This document shows, piece by piece, positions 47,983-59,948 of a DNA stretch of 64,000 nt; positions within the stretch are counted from its first letter, which is position 1; each line of letters opens with the position of its first letter. Both the position numbers and the translations under genes were made by a program. Source of the DNA: Thuidium tamariscinum (taxonomy: Eukaryota > Streptophyta > Bryopsida > Hypnales > Thuidiaceae); contig OX344756.2 of the NCBI GenBank assembly GCA_947034885.2, positions 22,365,489 through 22,429,488 on the forward strand. Direction: 5' to 3'. The notes under the pieces are model-generated. The model was not told the origin of the DNA, did not search any database, and saw nothing but the letters and a program-made list of their open reading frames with translations.

Positions 47983-48141
47983 CCTTGTTTTGTGAGTGGT
48001 TCTTTACCTCCATTATTCTCCTCCAAAGGTGAATAGTGGACATAAAGAAGCATTTACAAGAACAAGGATATTTCCTCCACTACCTCCTTGTTGGTCCTTG
48101 CTATTCCATTGCCTGAACACGAAAGGGGGGTCACACCTTCA

Positions 48142-49130
48142 TTAATCCATGCTCCCCATTAGCTCCTCTTTCATCTCATCCTCTTGAGAATTTGAATCAT
48201 GTAGTGAAGGTGTGACTACCCATAATGGGTTGAGGGTTTTTTCCTCACTTTGGTATTTCGAGGCCTTTGTTTGCAGCTTCTGATGTTGCTTGCTCACCAG
48301 TGAGTGCAGACTAGCTAGCGGAGCTTGTGGTCTTGTACGTTGCTGCAATTCATTGTTGTGGTTGTTGTGTGGTTCTGAAGATACGTTAAGGTAGGACCAC
48401 CCATTCCCGACTGGGGACCAATAACCAACCATGTTTCCAACCATAGCAAAAAAGTGTTTTTTTCTCCATTTCAAAATTGGGACTTGTAAGTTATTGACAT
48501 ATGTTCCAATTTTGTGAGTCAGAAAGTAAAAAGCTATAAATAAAAAGGTAGTTTTTGAGTGATGATCGGCAATAGGTCCGAAGCACTTTTTGCCTTTCAA
48601 AATTCATAATTATTTCAATTTGAGTGGTAAAATTACCAAAGTTTTTGCAATCCTCCTCATTTCTATCGATGCACCTCTAAAAATTTTTACTTTGCCTTGT
48701 CCGATCCTAGATCATATCTCCAATTGCTTATTTGGTCGACTATAGGTGGTTCTACCTTAGTGGTGAGGGATCCAACAACTTAGAAAAAATATTGTAAGCC
48801 TCAATTTTCAAGCCTCTGGCAACCAAGACTTTGATGCCAGCAGCTTTTATTCTTGTCTTCTTTGTTTCTAGTGTGCATGTGCCAATGCCACAGTCAGAAC
48901 TAAAGTAAAAGTAATTTTCTAATTTTTGAGAACCATAAAATTTCTGAAATTCAATAACTTTCGCATCGTAGGTTGAAATGCCACAAAACCAAGCCCGTAC
49001 ACCCTTTCTGGCCGAGGGCTTTCCAATGGTACCAAGCACACAACCAGGGGACGTACAGGCCGGGAGATCTCAACATGACAAACAAAACAAACTACCTGTC
49101 TTAAGGTATAGATATACTTATAATTCATAC
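48142..49130 (-). other. Possible relic of a coding sequence
   Basis: Two neighbouring minus-strand frames, 48600-48142 (152 codons, with a hydrophilic Gln/Ser/His-rich C-terminal half ending DEMKEELMGSMD) and 49128-48752, have more protein-like composition than the surroundings. The second includes RVYGLGFVAF in one frame and GVRAWFCGIS in another, phrases reminiscent of the tail of plant transposase-like proteins, but that likeness is weak. No start, splice pattern or domain can be fixed. Confidence 0.2.
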
Positions 49131-50640
49131 TCTATGTTCAAAACTTTCTATAATTATAGTATAACTATGCTTTAGATACCTTTATTTGTACTATCCATGA
49201 GCAAACAACATTTTGATGTCATTGCAGAAGCATTATGAAGTAAGGAGCAATGATCCCAAAATTGGCTAAATTTCATTCAATTGCTACATAATTTCTTTCA
49301 ATACCCTCAGTGTAAATTTTTTTAAATCTTCCAAAAATAAACATTTGGCTAAAAACCTTAAACCTACTTTGAGATCACTAGTAAATAGGAGCATGATTTT
49401 TGAGATATGGAGAGAATTTTTGGTATGGGTATCATTTGTTGAGATCAAAGTTTTTTGACCATGTATCACTTCCTTACTTCCTTATGCAATTTCAAAGTGG
49501 AAGATTGCAAACCACAAAACATTGGCAGTAGATAACAAACTTATTTTTATTTAGAGACCATTAACCTTAATCAATTAGCAAAGTCATGTTTGCAACAGTT
49601 GCTAAAAAATTGCTATTGACTCTATTCTATTATTTTTTGAGAAAGTGCTGTGATGGCAATCACTTAAATTTTGGTGAAGCATTGAATTTCTACATCCATC
49701 CAACTTGTAGACCCAGAAACACTTTTCAAACATATTCATGCTTTTTTTCATCCAAATTTGGCAATTTCATTTATATTTAGAATAGAAGTGAAGATTTAAT
49801 GGCAAAAAAAGAGTACTTTGATCTAGCAAAAAATAGACATTTATTTTTAAATGGTACAATTTGGCACCATGATACCAAAAGATAAAGAATGATTGCTATT
49901 CATAATAGGGGTAAGATTAAGAGATGGGATCAATATTAGTAATAGTGTCCTCTACCTTAGTATCCTCCACCTTATTCAATCCTTTTTATTAAACTTTTTT
50001 CTTCACACTGCATATCAATTTGTTAAGTGCTGATGGTCGTGGGGCTTGGGTGTTTTGGGAGTGAGATTAAAGAAAGATTCATATCAAATCAAGAGGGTTC
50101 AATCATTACAGTATATTGAGTACAAGAGGCTAGAACCTCAAAATCTAACATCTTAGAAGGATATAATAAATAAGGTGAATAAACTGATCACGTTACAACA
50201 AAAACACCAGGAAGAGAAGGTATAATTTCAAAAGCTAACATTTTAGAAGTATATACTCACTTTGTCCCAAAATGATTGTCCACAATTTTTTTGGCATTTT
50301 TTGGAGCAAATTTCAGTGATCATATTGTAAAAAATTATAAATAAGACAGGTTCCAAATTTTATATTACTAGAGTTAATGAAGAACATTGCATGTGTTCAT
50401 TGCAACCTAAATAAAATTAGTTTTAAGGAATTATGTTTTGGGCCTATTCTAAACAACCTTAAAAAAAACATGACATTCAAAGTACACAATAATTTTAAGA
50501 TAGAGGGAGTATTAAATGAAGGTGCATTCAATCAAAAATAACATTTATTCATGAGATGGTTTGGAAATTCTTTAAAATCATTTTTTTATGTCCTAAAGTG
50601 CATACAACTATAATCACGAATTATTTCATGCAATTTAATA
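49131..50640. other. AT-rich spacer
   Basis: No gene seen. 'Tccctccgtcccaaaatg'-like sequence at about 50.26 kb (TTTGTCCCAAAATGATTGTC) with AGATAGAGGGAGTATTAAA at about 50.50 kb has the look of the two ends of a Stowaway/Tourist-like MITE; the ends pair only loosely. Confidence 0.35.
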
Positions 50641-51140
50641 AAATCTATTTGGAATCCATGCCTTAAATTAGCATGATTTTTAACTATATTTAGATATCAT
50701 GTTTAATTTTTATTATTGTAAGATTTCCAAAAGCATGCATCCTCCAATTGCATTCATAATACTATTAGAGAGCTTTCAACAAGGAGGGGGTTATGGTCTT
50801 TGTTTTGTAGCAATCTAATTCATTGTAGAAAATATATTGAATTTTGAAGTTTTTATGAATCAATATCTATTTTTACTTTTAATTTATTACATTGTGGCAA
50901 TACCATAGAAGAGATTAGTTTGCATGAAGAAATAATGTTTTAATAACAACAAGAAGAGAATAGATATAGTAGTGAAAGCAACCTTCAAAGAACTTTCAAC
51001 CAAAAAAAGAGAGATATTCACTTCCAAAGTTTATCAAAGAATTATATTTTTATTCTTGAACAAATTGATGATAGGACATGTTTAAATGGAATAGAGAACT
51101 TTGGTCCAAAGATAGAGAAAAATTCACCTTCAAAATATAT
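50641..51140. repeat. Direct repeat, left copy (partner 54.13 kb)
   Basis: About 500 bp aligning head-to-tail with 54128-54645 at what I estimate by eye as three quarters identity or better. Shared: ATCTATTTGGAATCCATGCC, CTTTCAACAAGGAGGGGG, CATAGAAGAGATTAGTTT-like and AGAGATATTCACTTCCAAAG blocks. Non-coding. The two copies bracket about 3 kb with the chromovirus remnant. Confidence 0.8.
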
Positions 51141-51879
51141 GTTCAAAGACTACTATTGACTAGAAGCAAAGTTACCTATAAATCAAACAAATACATACTC
51201 AAAACAATAAAATGAGTACTCAAGTGGTGAATTCACATAATAACATTAAATGATACCTCCAAATGCCTTCTTTTACAAAAAATAAGGTAAATAACTCCGT
51301 TTCATGTCAAATGAAAATAAGTCTATTGTAGGCCAAATTATATTAGTATGCATTTCACTAGAAGAAAATCACGTCCGCCGCAACTGACTAATATGCAACT
51401 ATGTTTCCTACGCGACTTCCTTGCAACTACAACCCTCTATATTTGCACCAAATTTAATGTTTACACTACTATAGTCACAAAGTAGTTGTAGATTGAAGTT
51501 TCAAGTTGCATGTAGTTGCAAAGTAGTTGCAGGTTGAAGTTTGGATTACAGAAATCTAACAAAAGAATTTTTGTAATGTATTCTACATCCAAAATTCATG
51601 ACACTTGTTGACATAGACCACTTTAGGTTTTGTAGAGTCGAGTGTGTCAAACTATAGTTGGGAATAATCTAAGTTTGACTACAATTCAACTAGAATGCAA
51701 TTACTTTGCAACTAGAATAGAACTAAAAAATAATTAAATCAAGTTTTATATCAATTGTCCCATCTCAATTGTCAAGAGTACCATTAGATTGGATGGATAA
51801 GAGCTGTAAGTTATACCATCTTTAAGTAATAAAGTTTAATATTACAATTGTAATATTTCTACACTTTGTAGTCCATGTC
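51141..51879. other. AT-rich spacer
   Basis: No gene. Contains several copies of an AGTTGCA/TTGCAACTA word between 51.38 and 51.72 kb that pair with one another. CACTAGAAGAAAA near 51.36 kb looks like a CACTA-type terminus but no partner end was found. Confidence 0.4.
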
Positions 51880-53223
51880 AACAGACAATTACTAGAGAAG
51901 AAACGGCACGACTCTTTCTCGACAATATTTATAGCTATCATGGCCTACTTGATGACATCATATCTGATTAAGGCCCTCAATTTGTTTTCAAGTTTTGGCA
52001 AGCGCTTTTTGACATCTTACAAGTCAAGATTAAACTTTTAGCTGCATTTCATCCTCAGACTGATGGTCAGACTAAACGGATGAATCAAGTTTTAAAATAG
52101 TATTTGCGTTGCAATATCAATTATCAATAAGATGACTGAACAAGCTTAATGCCATTGGCAGAATTTACTTACAATAATAGTATTCATGCATCAACTTAGC
52201 AAATACCATTTTACATCAACTACGGCTATCACTTTTGAATCGATATGCTACCAACTTGGAAGGGGGAGAGTTCAACACCAAAAAATTTTACAACACAATT
52301 GAAGGAGCTACATGAAATAATGAAAGCAAATCTTGAAGAAGCCCAAGCTTAGTACAAAAAATTTGTTGATATCAAGAGAAAGGAACAACTAAAATTTCAA
52401 GAAGGTGACAAAGTTTGGCTTCTATGACACAATATCAAGACTTCCCGCCCATGTGACAAACTTGATTATCGAAGGATTGGTGCGTTTCACATTCAGAAAC
52501 AGATTAACACTGTTGCATATCGATTGGACTTACCAACAATTATGAAGATTCATCCGGTCTTTCATACTTCTCTTTTAAAACTTTATAGAGAATCCAACTT
52601 TTTAGGAAGAATTCAAGCTCTACCACTTAGCATTGAAATAGACAATCACCAAGAATACGAGGTTGAAGATATTTTTGATTCAAGAATTTGGTGAGGACAA
52701 TTGGAGTATTTTATTTATTGACAAGGATATCCAATAAGTAAATGAACATGGGAGCCAGCTTCAAATATAACCAATGCGCCTTTGAAGATTCAAGCTTTCT
52801 ATCGTTGCCATCTAGAGAGACCAAGACCTGCAACTAGACAAAACGAACAATGCAGCCCCTCGAAAGATCTTGGAGCTAGAAGGGAGGTGATGTCACGAAC
52901 ATAAGAAGATAGAAGCAGCTCAAGAAGCTTTCAAGTTGGTGGAAGCTTCTTAAGAAGCTTTTCAGTAGGTAAAAATAGCTCAAGAAGCTTCTTGATAAGT
53001 AAAAGTTGCTAAAGAAGTTTTTAGAAGCACTTGACATCCTCTAGTATAAATAGGAGTCAAGGCTGAAGGGCTCCTCAGTGTTGACAACTCCTATCGACTT
53101 TTAGTTTATAGCATCTGACTTCTGTTCGAACTCTGAGTCATCTTTGTGTACTTCTATCATTTGGAATACATTTGGTTCTTAAACAAACTTTTGTTCTGTA
53201 TCTATTGGAGATTTCTCTCTCCA
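51880..53223 (+). mobile_element. Ty3/gypsy chromovirus fossil, 3' part with LTR
   Basis: Remnant of the 3' end of a Ty3/gypsy LTR retrotransposon of the chromovirus branch. In order: the C-terminal part of the integrase core (with the family's HPQTDGQ motif), the integrase C-terminal domain, and a chromodomain-like tail, then a purine-rich tract and an LTR. The gag, protease, reverse transcriptase and 5' LTR are not in the window. It is broken, with roughly ten interruptions in the coding part, so it is old and inactive. Confidence 0.85.
52888..53223 (+). repeat. LTR of the chromovirus fossil (3')
   Basis: Begins TGATGTCACG right after a purine-rich tract (GAAGGGAGG) and probably ends CTCTCTCCA, giving the TG...CA ends of an LTR of about 336 bp. 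It contains a TATAAATAGG promoter-like box and several AAGAAGCTT-type short repeats. The right end is uncertain because no second LTR is available for comparison. Confidence 0.6.
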
Positions 53224-53344
53224 TTTTTTTTTTTTTTTTTTTGTATATGACATTTAGAGTACAAAATGATTGTATGAAAGACAATTGTTTTCAAAAAAGC
53301 AATGGGGACCCACCTTTTTTTGAACACACACTTTTAGTGAATAG

Positions 53345-54074
53345 TAGTGGACAATTGCAAGAAATATTTGTTGATTTTGTTGCATTTTGATCATTTTTTT
53401 GTAGTACTTTAAAATTATAAAATCAATTTTTATAAATTTAAAAAATATGATTAATGTATAAAATTTTAAAATAAAGGCAACTAGAGAAGGGATTGCATAG
53501 AAAATTTCTCTAAGTAGGGAAACTTGAAAAATGCTAAGTTAAAAACAAGAAAATACATACCTTCATGTTTTAATTAGTAAAAAATAGTAAAAATAAATAA
53601 ATACAAAAAAAATTGTCTACTTGCAACAATTCTATGGAGATGGTCATCCACCAAAAAAATCACCAAAATAATATTTTATATGTTTCAAAATACAAGTAGA
53701 AAGAAGCTTACTTTGCAAACTTCCACATCACATAAATTTAACTATTTTAAAAAATCCTTCCTTGAAGAAATAGAAGTCTATTAAAAGACCATCTCATCCA
53801 AATTTCATCTCAAAATCATTAAAAAAAAAGTTTCTCCTTAGTACTAAAAAACCCTAAACTACAAAGTGTAACATTCAATCAGGATGTATTTTTGGATAGT
53901 AAAATATTTTTAAAAATTATGAAAAAAGTATGAAACGTGTATGATAGTCATGAATACCTTCCCTATAAATCTTGAGTTATTTGAAGCCAAAACACAAAAG
54001 TTATGGCCAAAAAATAAATTAGCATCCACCGAGTGATACAAAATAGGACAAGTGTTTCTTGCAATCACCCTAGT
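53345..54074. mobile_element. 720-bp GGGTGATTGC family, TAGT duplication
   Basis: Element 53349-54070 starts GGACAATTGCAAGAAATATT and ends AAGTGTTTCTTGCAATCACCC, with TAGT at 53345-53348 and 54071-54074. The interior has the usual family blocks (TAGAAAGAAGCTTACTTTGCA; AGTCTATTAAAAGACCATCT). It lies just right of the LTR fossil. Non-coding. Confidence 0.8.
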
Positions 54075-54127
54075 GCATACGGTCATTGCACTTGGCTAAG
54101 TGCAAGAATGTCTAATTCAGTGTAATT

Positions 54128-54645
54128 AAAAAAAAATCTATTTGGAATCCATGCCTCAAACTAGCATTATATTTTAACTATATTCAGGTATCATATTTAA
54201 TTTGTTTATTATAGTGAGATCTAGAGTGAGATCTTCAAAATCATACATCCTCCAGTTGTATTCATTATATTGTTAAAAAACTTTCAACAAGGAGGGGGGC
54301 TTTGTCATGTGGCATCCTAACTCATTGTAGAAAATGTGTGGAATTCTCAAGTTTATAATGAATCAAAATATTTACTATTGATTTTTTTTATTACATTGTT
54401 GCAACACTATAGAAGAGATTAGTTTCAATGAAGAAACAATGTTTTAATAGCAACGATAAGACAATGCAAGTGATAGTGATTGACAGCAATCTCAAAGAAC
54501 TTTGGACCAAAAATAGAGAGATATTCACTTCCAAAGTTTATCAAAGAATAATGTTTTTTTCCTTGAATAAATCAATGATAAAACATGTTCAAATGAAATA
54601 GAGAACTTTTGTCCAAAGATAGACCAAAATTCACCTCCAAAGTAA
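54128..54645. repeat. Direct repeat, right copy (partner 50.64 kb)
   Basis: See the left copy. This copy carries small insertions near 54.21 kb (a GTGAGATCT duplication). Confidence 0.8.
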
Positions 54646-54689
54646 ATACATAAGAACTTCACAATTCCTAAATCTTAAACATCATTAAA

Positions 54690-56010
54690 CCCTAGCTATG
54701 TAGTGGATATAACATTGTCCTCTAGATGATGTCACATTGGCCAACTAAAAAAAGAGGTTACAAAAACTCTCTATTTTGTAACCAAATCATTGAATGGCAA
54801 GTGTGCTATTTTCCTATCATGTCTTGAATGAGCTAGGCACTCAACACCACACCACTATTGGAACTATCATCATCAGTGAGTTTGTGAGATCCAAAAGAAC
54901 TTGCAACCTCATGTTCATGTTTAGATGGCTAAATGCCAAACTACAAAGACCCTTGTATATCAAGTAAACTTCATTAACTTCACACAATCTCCAACGTTGA
55001 GATAGAACGATTCAAGGAAGCTTGCCATGTCCAAGAGCTATTAGATGGGATATCCTCATGCTAACCACAACATGTAGCTGTGAATAAGTGGACGGTATTA
55101 GAATGAAGCATTGGTCATGATGAAGGACCTTGCAAAAAGAGTCATAGATAACAAGTATGTACGCTCCTCAATACTGATCACAATCATCAGGTGCATAGAG
55201 CAAGCTTTTCCGTTGGCACTTGGCAAAAGAAGTGTACATCATGTTGTCTTGCTCAAGATAAAACTTGTACAAGAATCTCTAATTAACAAAAATAAATATC
55301 CATTAACATACCTACTATAACTAAAGACTCAATACACCCTAAACTTAGGAACTAAATCATAAATTCTTTGTAGTGATTGATAAAATATAACATTCTAAAA
55401 CTTCAAACCGCTTCGAATAAAAATAAAGGTATATCTACAAATATTTACTTGATTTCATTCACCAGAACTACATGAATACCTTCATGCACCATTTTGTTGT
55501 AAACCTTCTCTAAGTCCCATATACCTACTTGACCTCTCTATTACTTACACCCAGAATGTAAGAGTTCATAAGAATCAGAATCAATTCAAACAAGATTTCA
55601 AAGGTAATGACATTACCACGTAGATTCTTCTTGAGATTGTATACTTGATGAGTTTGAGAATATAGGCCACTACCTTGTCGCTTGAAATCAAGAGGTTGTC
55701 ATTTGTAGGATAGAATTCCAAATGCGTCACTTGTCGGCTGTATAGGCGAATGAGATTGCACTGTCCACTTTGTTTGGAATCAACTGGGGAAGTTGCGCTT
55801 GTATCGATTACATGCAAAAGTTAAAATGGGTTGTTTTGTTCAGCTTAAAAATTCATGAGAGAGAAGGCCTTACACTAAAATGAGAACAAAAATTCAGAGC
55901 CGGTTGGAAAGAACATTTCACGAAGAAGAGAAACAATGATTGGATGTGAGGCTAAATGACTTATTGTAGGCAAGTTGCTATGGAGTTGTTGCTTATGAAC
56001 AAAGTGCCTT
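54690..56010 (-). pseudogene. DDB2-like WD40 gene fragment, copy B
   Basis: Colinear with copy A (32.13-34.25 kb) but without its two TTAA elements. On the minus strand: SRQVTHLEFYPTNDNLLIS-SDK at about 55.75-55.68 kb followed by a GT donor; GQVGIWDLEKVYNK and HEGIHVVLVNEIK at about 55.54-55.45 kb; then an exon-like EQDNMMYTSF at about 55.26 kb, matching the NDDMVYSASS step of DDB2. The order and spacing are those of a genomic (intron-containing) copy, not a retrocopy. Frameshifts, stops and the absence of the rest of the propeller make it non-functional. The right end stops at GAACAAAGT, after which GCCTTAGGCATTGAGGGGTTAA, a TTAA-element end, follows. Confidence 0.65.
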
Positions 56011-57600
56011 AGGCATTGAGGGGTTAAGAAGATGAAAATAGAAAAAATGAATGAAAATTTTGGGAATAATAAGATAAAATTTTAGTTGAAATTTCTACAA
56101 AAAAAATATTATGCTACCAAGTGTTTTTTTGCATACTTTACTCTCTAAGCTAGTGTGGACTCTAAGTATACTGTAATGGATGATAGAATATCCTTTTATA
56201 TAAGACAAAATTGAATTTTTCATCCTAGGAATATTGTGTATAAAAGTAGAGCTCTTGCATAGTAATATGACTTCCAATGATTATTTTTGGATATTTTAAG
56301 TAGATGATTTATAGTATATCAAAAAGGATAATTTGGACAATGACTAGCCTATCATTATAGGGTTAAGAAAGTGTTTCTTAAAAGCAATATTGTAGGCATT
56401 GTGTTTTTGATAAAACTTTTAAAGCATTTGTAGAACCAATGATTTATTTTTCATCCAAGTCTTTGAATTTGTAAGAGAGGTCATATTTTGTAAAAGACTT
56501 GAAAATTTTGCCTAGTTTGTGTAGTTTTCAAATTTTTATTGTTCAAAAGTTGTACAATGCTCTTGGAGAAAATATTTCTGATCAAGCCAACCTCTAGGGA
56601 GGTAGTATTTATAATAAAGGCTTGAAATGCATTTTTTGGGTTCTTTTCAAGGTTAGGACTTATAAGATTATAACATGTGTTCCAAATTAGTGAGCAAGAA
56701 ATTAAGAAGTACTAAGTGGGACAAGTAATTTTTGAATGATTGAAATGAGATGACTCTAGGTATCGGTTGTTGTTCAAGAGTACTTTTTGGCTTTCAAAAT
56801 TCACAACAATTTCAATTTTGGGAATTTAATTCTAAAAATTTTGAAATCTTTGTATATGGGAAAAAATTTCATGGCCTCATCCTACGTACAATTGAGTTAT
56901 TCGTAAAGTACCCTAAACCGGGGTTTAAACCCTTGAATTTTGTGAAAAAGACGGTTGAGTTAAAAAAATCAAAATCAAAGTGGATATGAAACTTATTTTT
57001 CCATCAAAATGGTGCCTAAAAAAGTTTGGTCCTACTTTTGAAGTTGTGTGACATAAGTATCTTGCAAAAAGTTTGACACTTTAATTTTAGTTGCCTTCTC
57101 AACTTCAAAAAAAGTCATGCCCAAAGTGGGGGACTTTACAAATAACTCAAATGTGCTCCAAAATTGCCTCAATGATCGATTACTAGTACCTCAATCTTTC
57201 CCCTCAGTGAAAGCTTTGGAAAGTGCATAGCTATTGTTAAATTTTTTAAAAAAACCCCACTAAAGTACAAGGCTGCTAACAAACTAAAGTAGTATGCTTA
57301 TTGATGATGTGGACCCTTTCGTGAAGGTCAATCCTTGTTGAGTATTGACACTATTCTTTACCAAATCCCAGCCTTGTACCTTCTCTTGTGCGTCAACTCT
57401 CTACATACTCTTCTTTAACTATTGGTGTAAACGTACCCTAAAGTAGGAGGGATGCAGATCACATAGATTAGTTATATAGGTCTTTAGACCAAGTAAATGA
57501 AGTATTGCCTAAAAAACCATTTGATGTGCAAAATTGTTCAAGAAATAGTGTTTAAATTAAATGCATCTACAATTTGTGAAATTGTTAGCATTGCCTCGAT
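56011..57600. other. AT-rich spacer with a lone TTAA-element end
   Basis: GCCTTAGGCATTGAGGGG plus TTAA at about 56.01-56.03 kb resembles the right end of the element at 32.83 kb, but no left end is present. Another GGGTTAA occurs near 56.36 kb. No gene seen in the rest. Confidence 0.4.
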
Positions 57601-58080
57601 TCAAATCTACAACCTTGCAATGATTATTGCCTCAAGCTAATGCATGTGCCATAGATTCCTCCTACACTACATGACTCCTGCAAAAGTTTGACTCCACTTG
57701 TGCCCAAATCACTATACATTGCACAATTTGGCATTGAATCTATGATCTCTAACCTTTCAATGGAATACAATGAATCCCTAAAAATCTGGTGCAATATGTA
57801 TTCAGGTGCTTGAAAGTTGTCAAACATCCAAAACTTCAAAGAGATGAGACTTGGAATTCTGAAGATGATTGCAAGAGCAACAAAAGAGCAGTTACTTGCT
57901 TCTTCATCCTGGCTAGTACTTTCCTTACCAATGGTGGAGTAACACAAGAGGGCTGCTCAAAGTCATCCTTACTATCCTCATCTCCATAATTGCTTTTCCT
58001 TTTATTCTTCTCCTTTTTCGTGCAAGAAGGACCTGTTCCATTGGACTTGGCTGCAATTTTCTTCTGCTCCATTGGACTTA
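57600..58080 (-). other. Possible exon(s) of an unrecognised gene
   Basis: The minus-strand frame from an ATG at 58072 codes for a Lys/Asp-rich stretch (KKEKNKRKSN, then DEDSKDDFEQPSCV and VRKVLARMKKQ), unusually hydrophilic and GC-richer than its flanks. A further frame near 57.79-57.67 kb follows an AG acceptor-like site. It lies directly 3' of DDB2-like copy C and could be part of that decayed gene or a separate one. No domain recognised. Confidence 0.25.
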
Positions 58081-58246
58081 GCCAACCTATGAAAGGGGTT
58101 ACAAAAATTCTCTATTCTGTAACCAAATCAATTGAAAGCAAATGTGCTATCGCACTATCATGTCTTGAATGAGCAAGGCACTCAACACCACACCACTATT
58201 GGTGACCACATCTAGCACTATCATCATCTGTGAGTATGTGAGATCC

Positions 58247-59948
58247 TTAACTCCAAAATGGCATTTGATTTCTGAGGTTCAAAAACATCTTTCCTTTTGA
58301 AGTGTCGTAGATCTAAATGTCACTAAGTTATAGAGATCTTAACCATACAATCTTTTAGAAAACATGTAGATGATGTGTATCAAATTTGGAGTCATTTGAT
58401 CGTATAGATTGCAAGATTATAGTGTTTTAGTGTTGAAAATGAATGCTGAAATTTTCCAAAAAACACATTTGAAGGTGAAATTTGGTTTCTAAACCTACTC
58501 AAAGGAAAAAACTTTACACAATGAAGTGATTTCAAAATAGTATGAAAACAAAACAATGGAAAAAAATTTCACTCAATTGACTCATTAAATCCACAAATTT
58601 TTTTTTAAATGTCAAAAAATAGCAAGAAAAGTTGGGAAAAAACACATCTAAGCCTAGACATCCTACTAAAATGCTCTTTAGGGTCAGTGCAAGAAACACC
58701 GTCCATTAGCATTTTGGAAATGGACACTTTTTTCTTTGGGAGTACTATTTAATTAGAAAATCAATTTTTAAAAAATATAAAAAATATGTCCAATGTATAT
58801 ACCTTAAAGAAGAAGGTATTCTATGAAGGAAAAGCTTAGGAAAATTTTCTAAGTAGGAGAACTAGAAAAGTAGGAAATCTCATGAAAATGGGTGAATTTA
58901 CATTTTAATCTGTAAAAAATAGGAAAATTTATTTTTCTCAAATCTAAAAATTTTCCATTTGGGAATAGTTGACGGTGATGACATTTCACCCAAAAAATAA
59001 TCTTTTCTCCATTATCAATGGTCAGAAATTGTGTACAATAGGAGTGTTGTTTGCACGCATGTGGAGGACATAAAATAATGTATTTTTAGATTTCCTTTAG
59101 TAGGAATATGCTTTCCTACTATGCAAATTCACCATGAAAATTTTAACTTTAGATCATTAAATTTGGATACTCCTAACGTAGTTAAAAACCCCAAACCTCA
59201 GTTTGTGACAAATTAACAAAAATTAATTTTAAATATAAATTTTTTTTAAATTTCTGAAAAATAAGGGATGTAAAAACCATAAATTTAGAGAGTTACAATA
59301 AATATTTCATATTCTCGAATATTTTAATTCAAAATTTATAGCAAAAAAGAACGTCACTCCAATTGTGACGAGAAATAGGACCGGTGTTTCTTGCAATCAC
59401 CCTTTAGTCATTCATTTCTTCTTGGATTGACATGAAATTTTAGTCACACATACTAGACTAGTATGCACAACTTTCCCAAGAATTTTTTTTGAAAATTGAC
59501 TCTTTATGAAAAAGATATAAGCCCTCAAAGTTCACTATAGTTTCAAAATGCCAAGATGTTGAACTTTGAATCGCTCCAAAACATTCAAAACAACTTGGAT
59601 TGATATGAAAGTTTTATCACAATAAGTAGACTTCAAGGGGAACAAAATCCATCAAATTTTACTCAAAGCAAACATTAGATGAAGTAGATACAAGCCCCCA
59701 AAGTTGCAGCCCTAAAATGCAGTTTGGTGAAATCAAATTGAGCTGTAAAGTTCAATTGGCCACCAAAATTTCATTATAACTTGGATTGATTTGAAAATTT
59801 TACCACACAAACTAGAAGAGATTTCTCAAATTTTCCAATAAGTTTCGTTTAGTTTGGACTTTAGATGCAAAAGTTACGGCACTTTGAATTGGACTTGAAA
59901 CTTTGTGATCGAGGACACTTTCTGTCCTCTTTGTCATTTTGGGGTTAA
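58247..59948. mobile_element. TTAA element inside DDB2-like copy C, 1.7 kb
   Basis: Element 58251-59944 starts CTCCAAAATGGC and ends GTCATTTTGGGG (its inverted match), with TTAA on both sides. Copies A (GAGCAAAAGAGCTTGC) and B (GATCCAAAAGAACTTGC) run through without it. It contains a complete 722-bp element of another family. No transposase frame was recognised in the remaining 970 bp. Confidence 0.8.
58677..59406. mobile_element. 720-bp GGGTGATTGC family nested in the TTAA element, TTTA duplication
   Basis: Element 58681-59402 starts GGGTCAGTGCAAGAAACACC and ends GGTGTTTCTTGCAATCACCC, with TTTA at 58677-58680 and 59403-59406. It must be younger than the enclosing TTAA element. Non-coding. 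Confidence 0.8.

Noticed and set aside
50260-50520. Stowaway/Tourist-like MITE with GGGAGTA-type ends
   Set aside because: The proposed ends pair poorly and no TA or TAA/TTA duplication could be confirmed, so it is only mentioned in the spacer entry.
51363-51380. CACTA-type transposon end (CACTAGAAGAAAA)
   Set aside because: No matching inverted end with a 2-3 bp duplication was found within the window.
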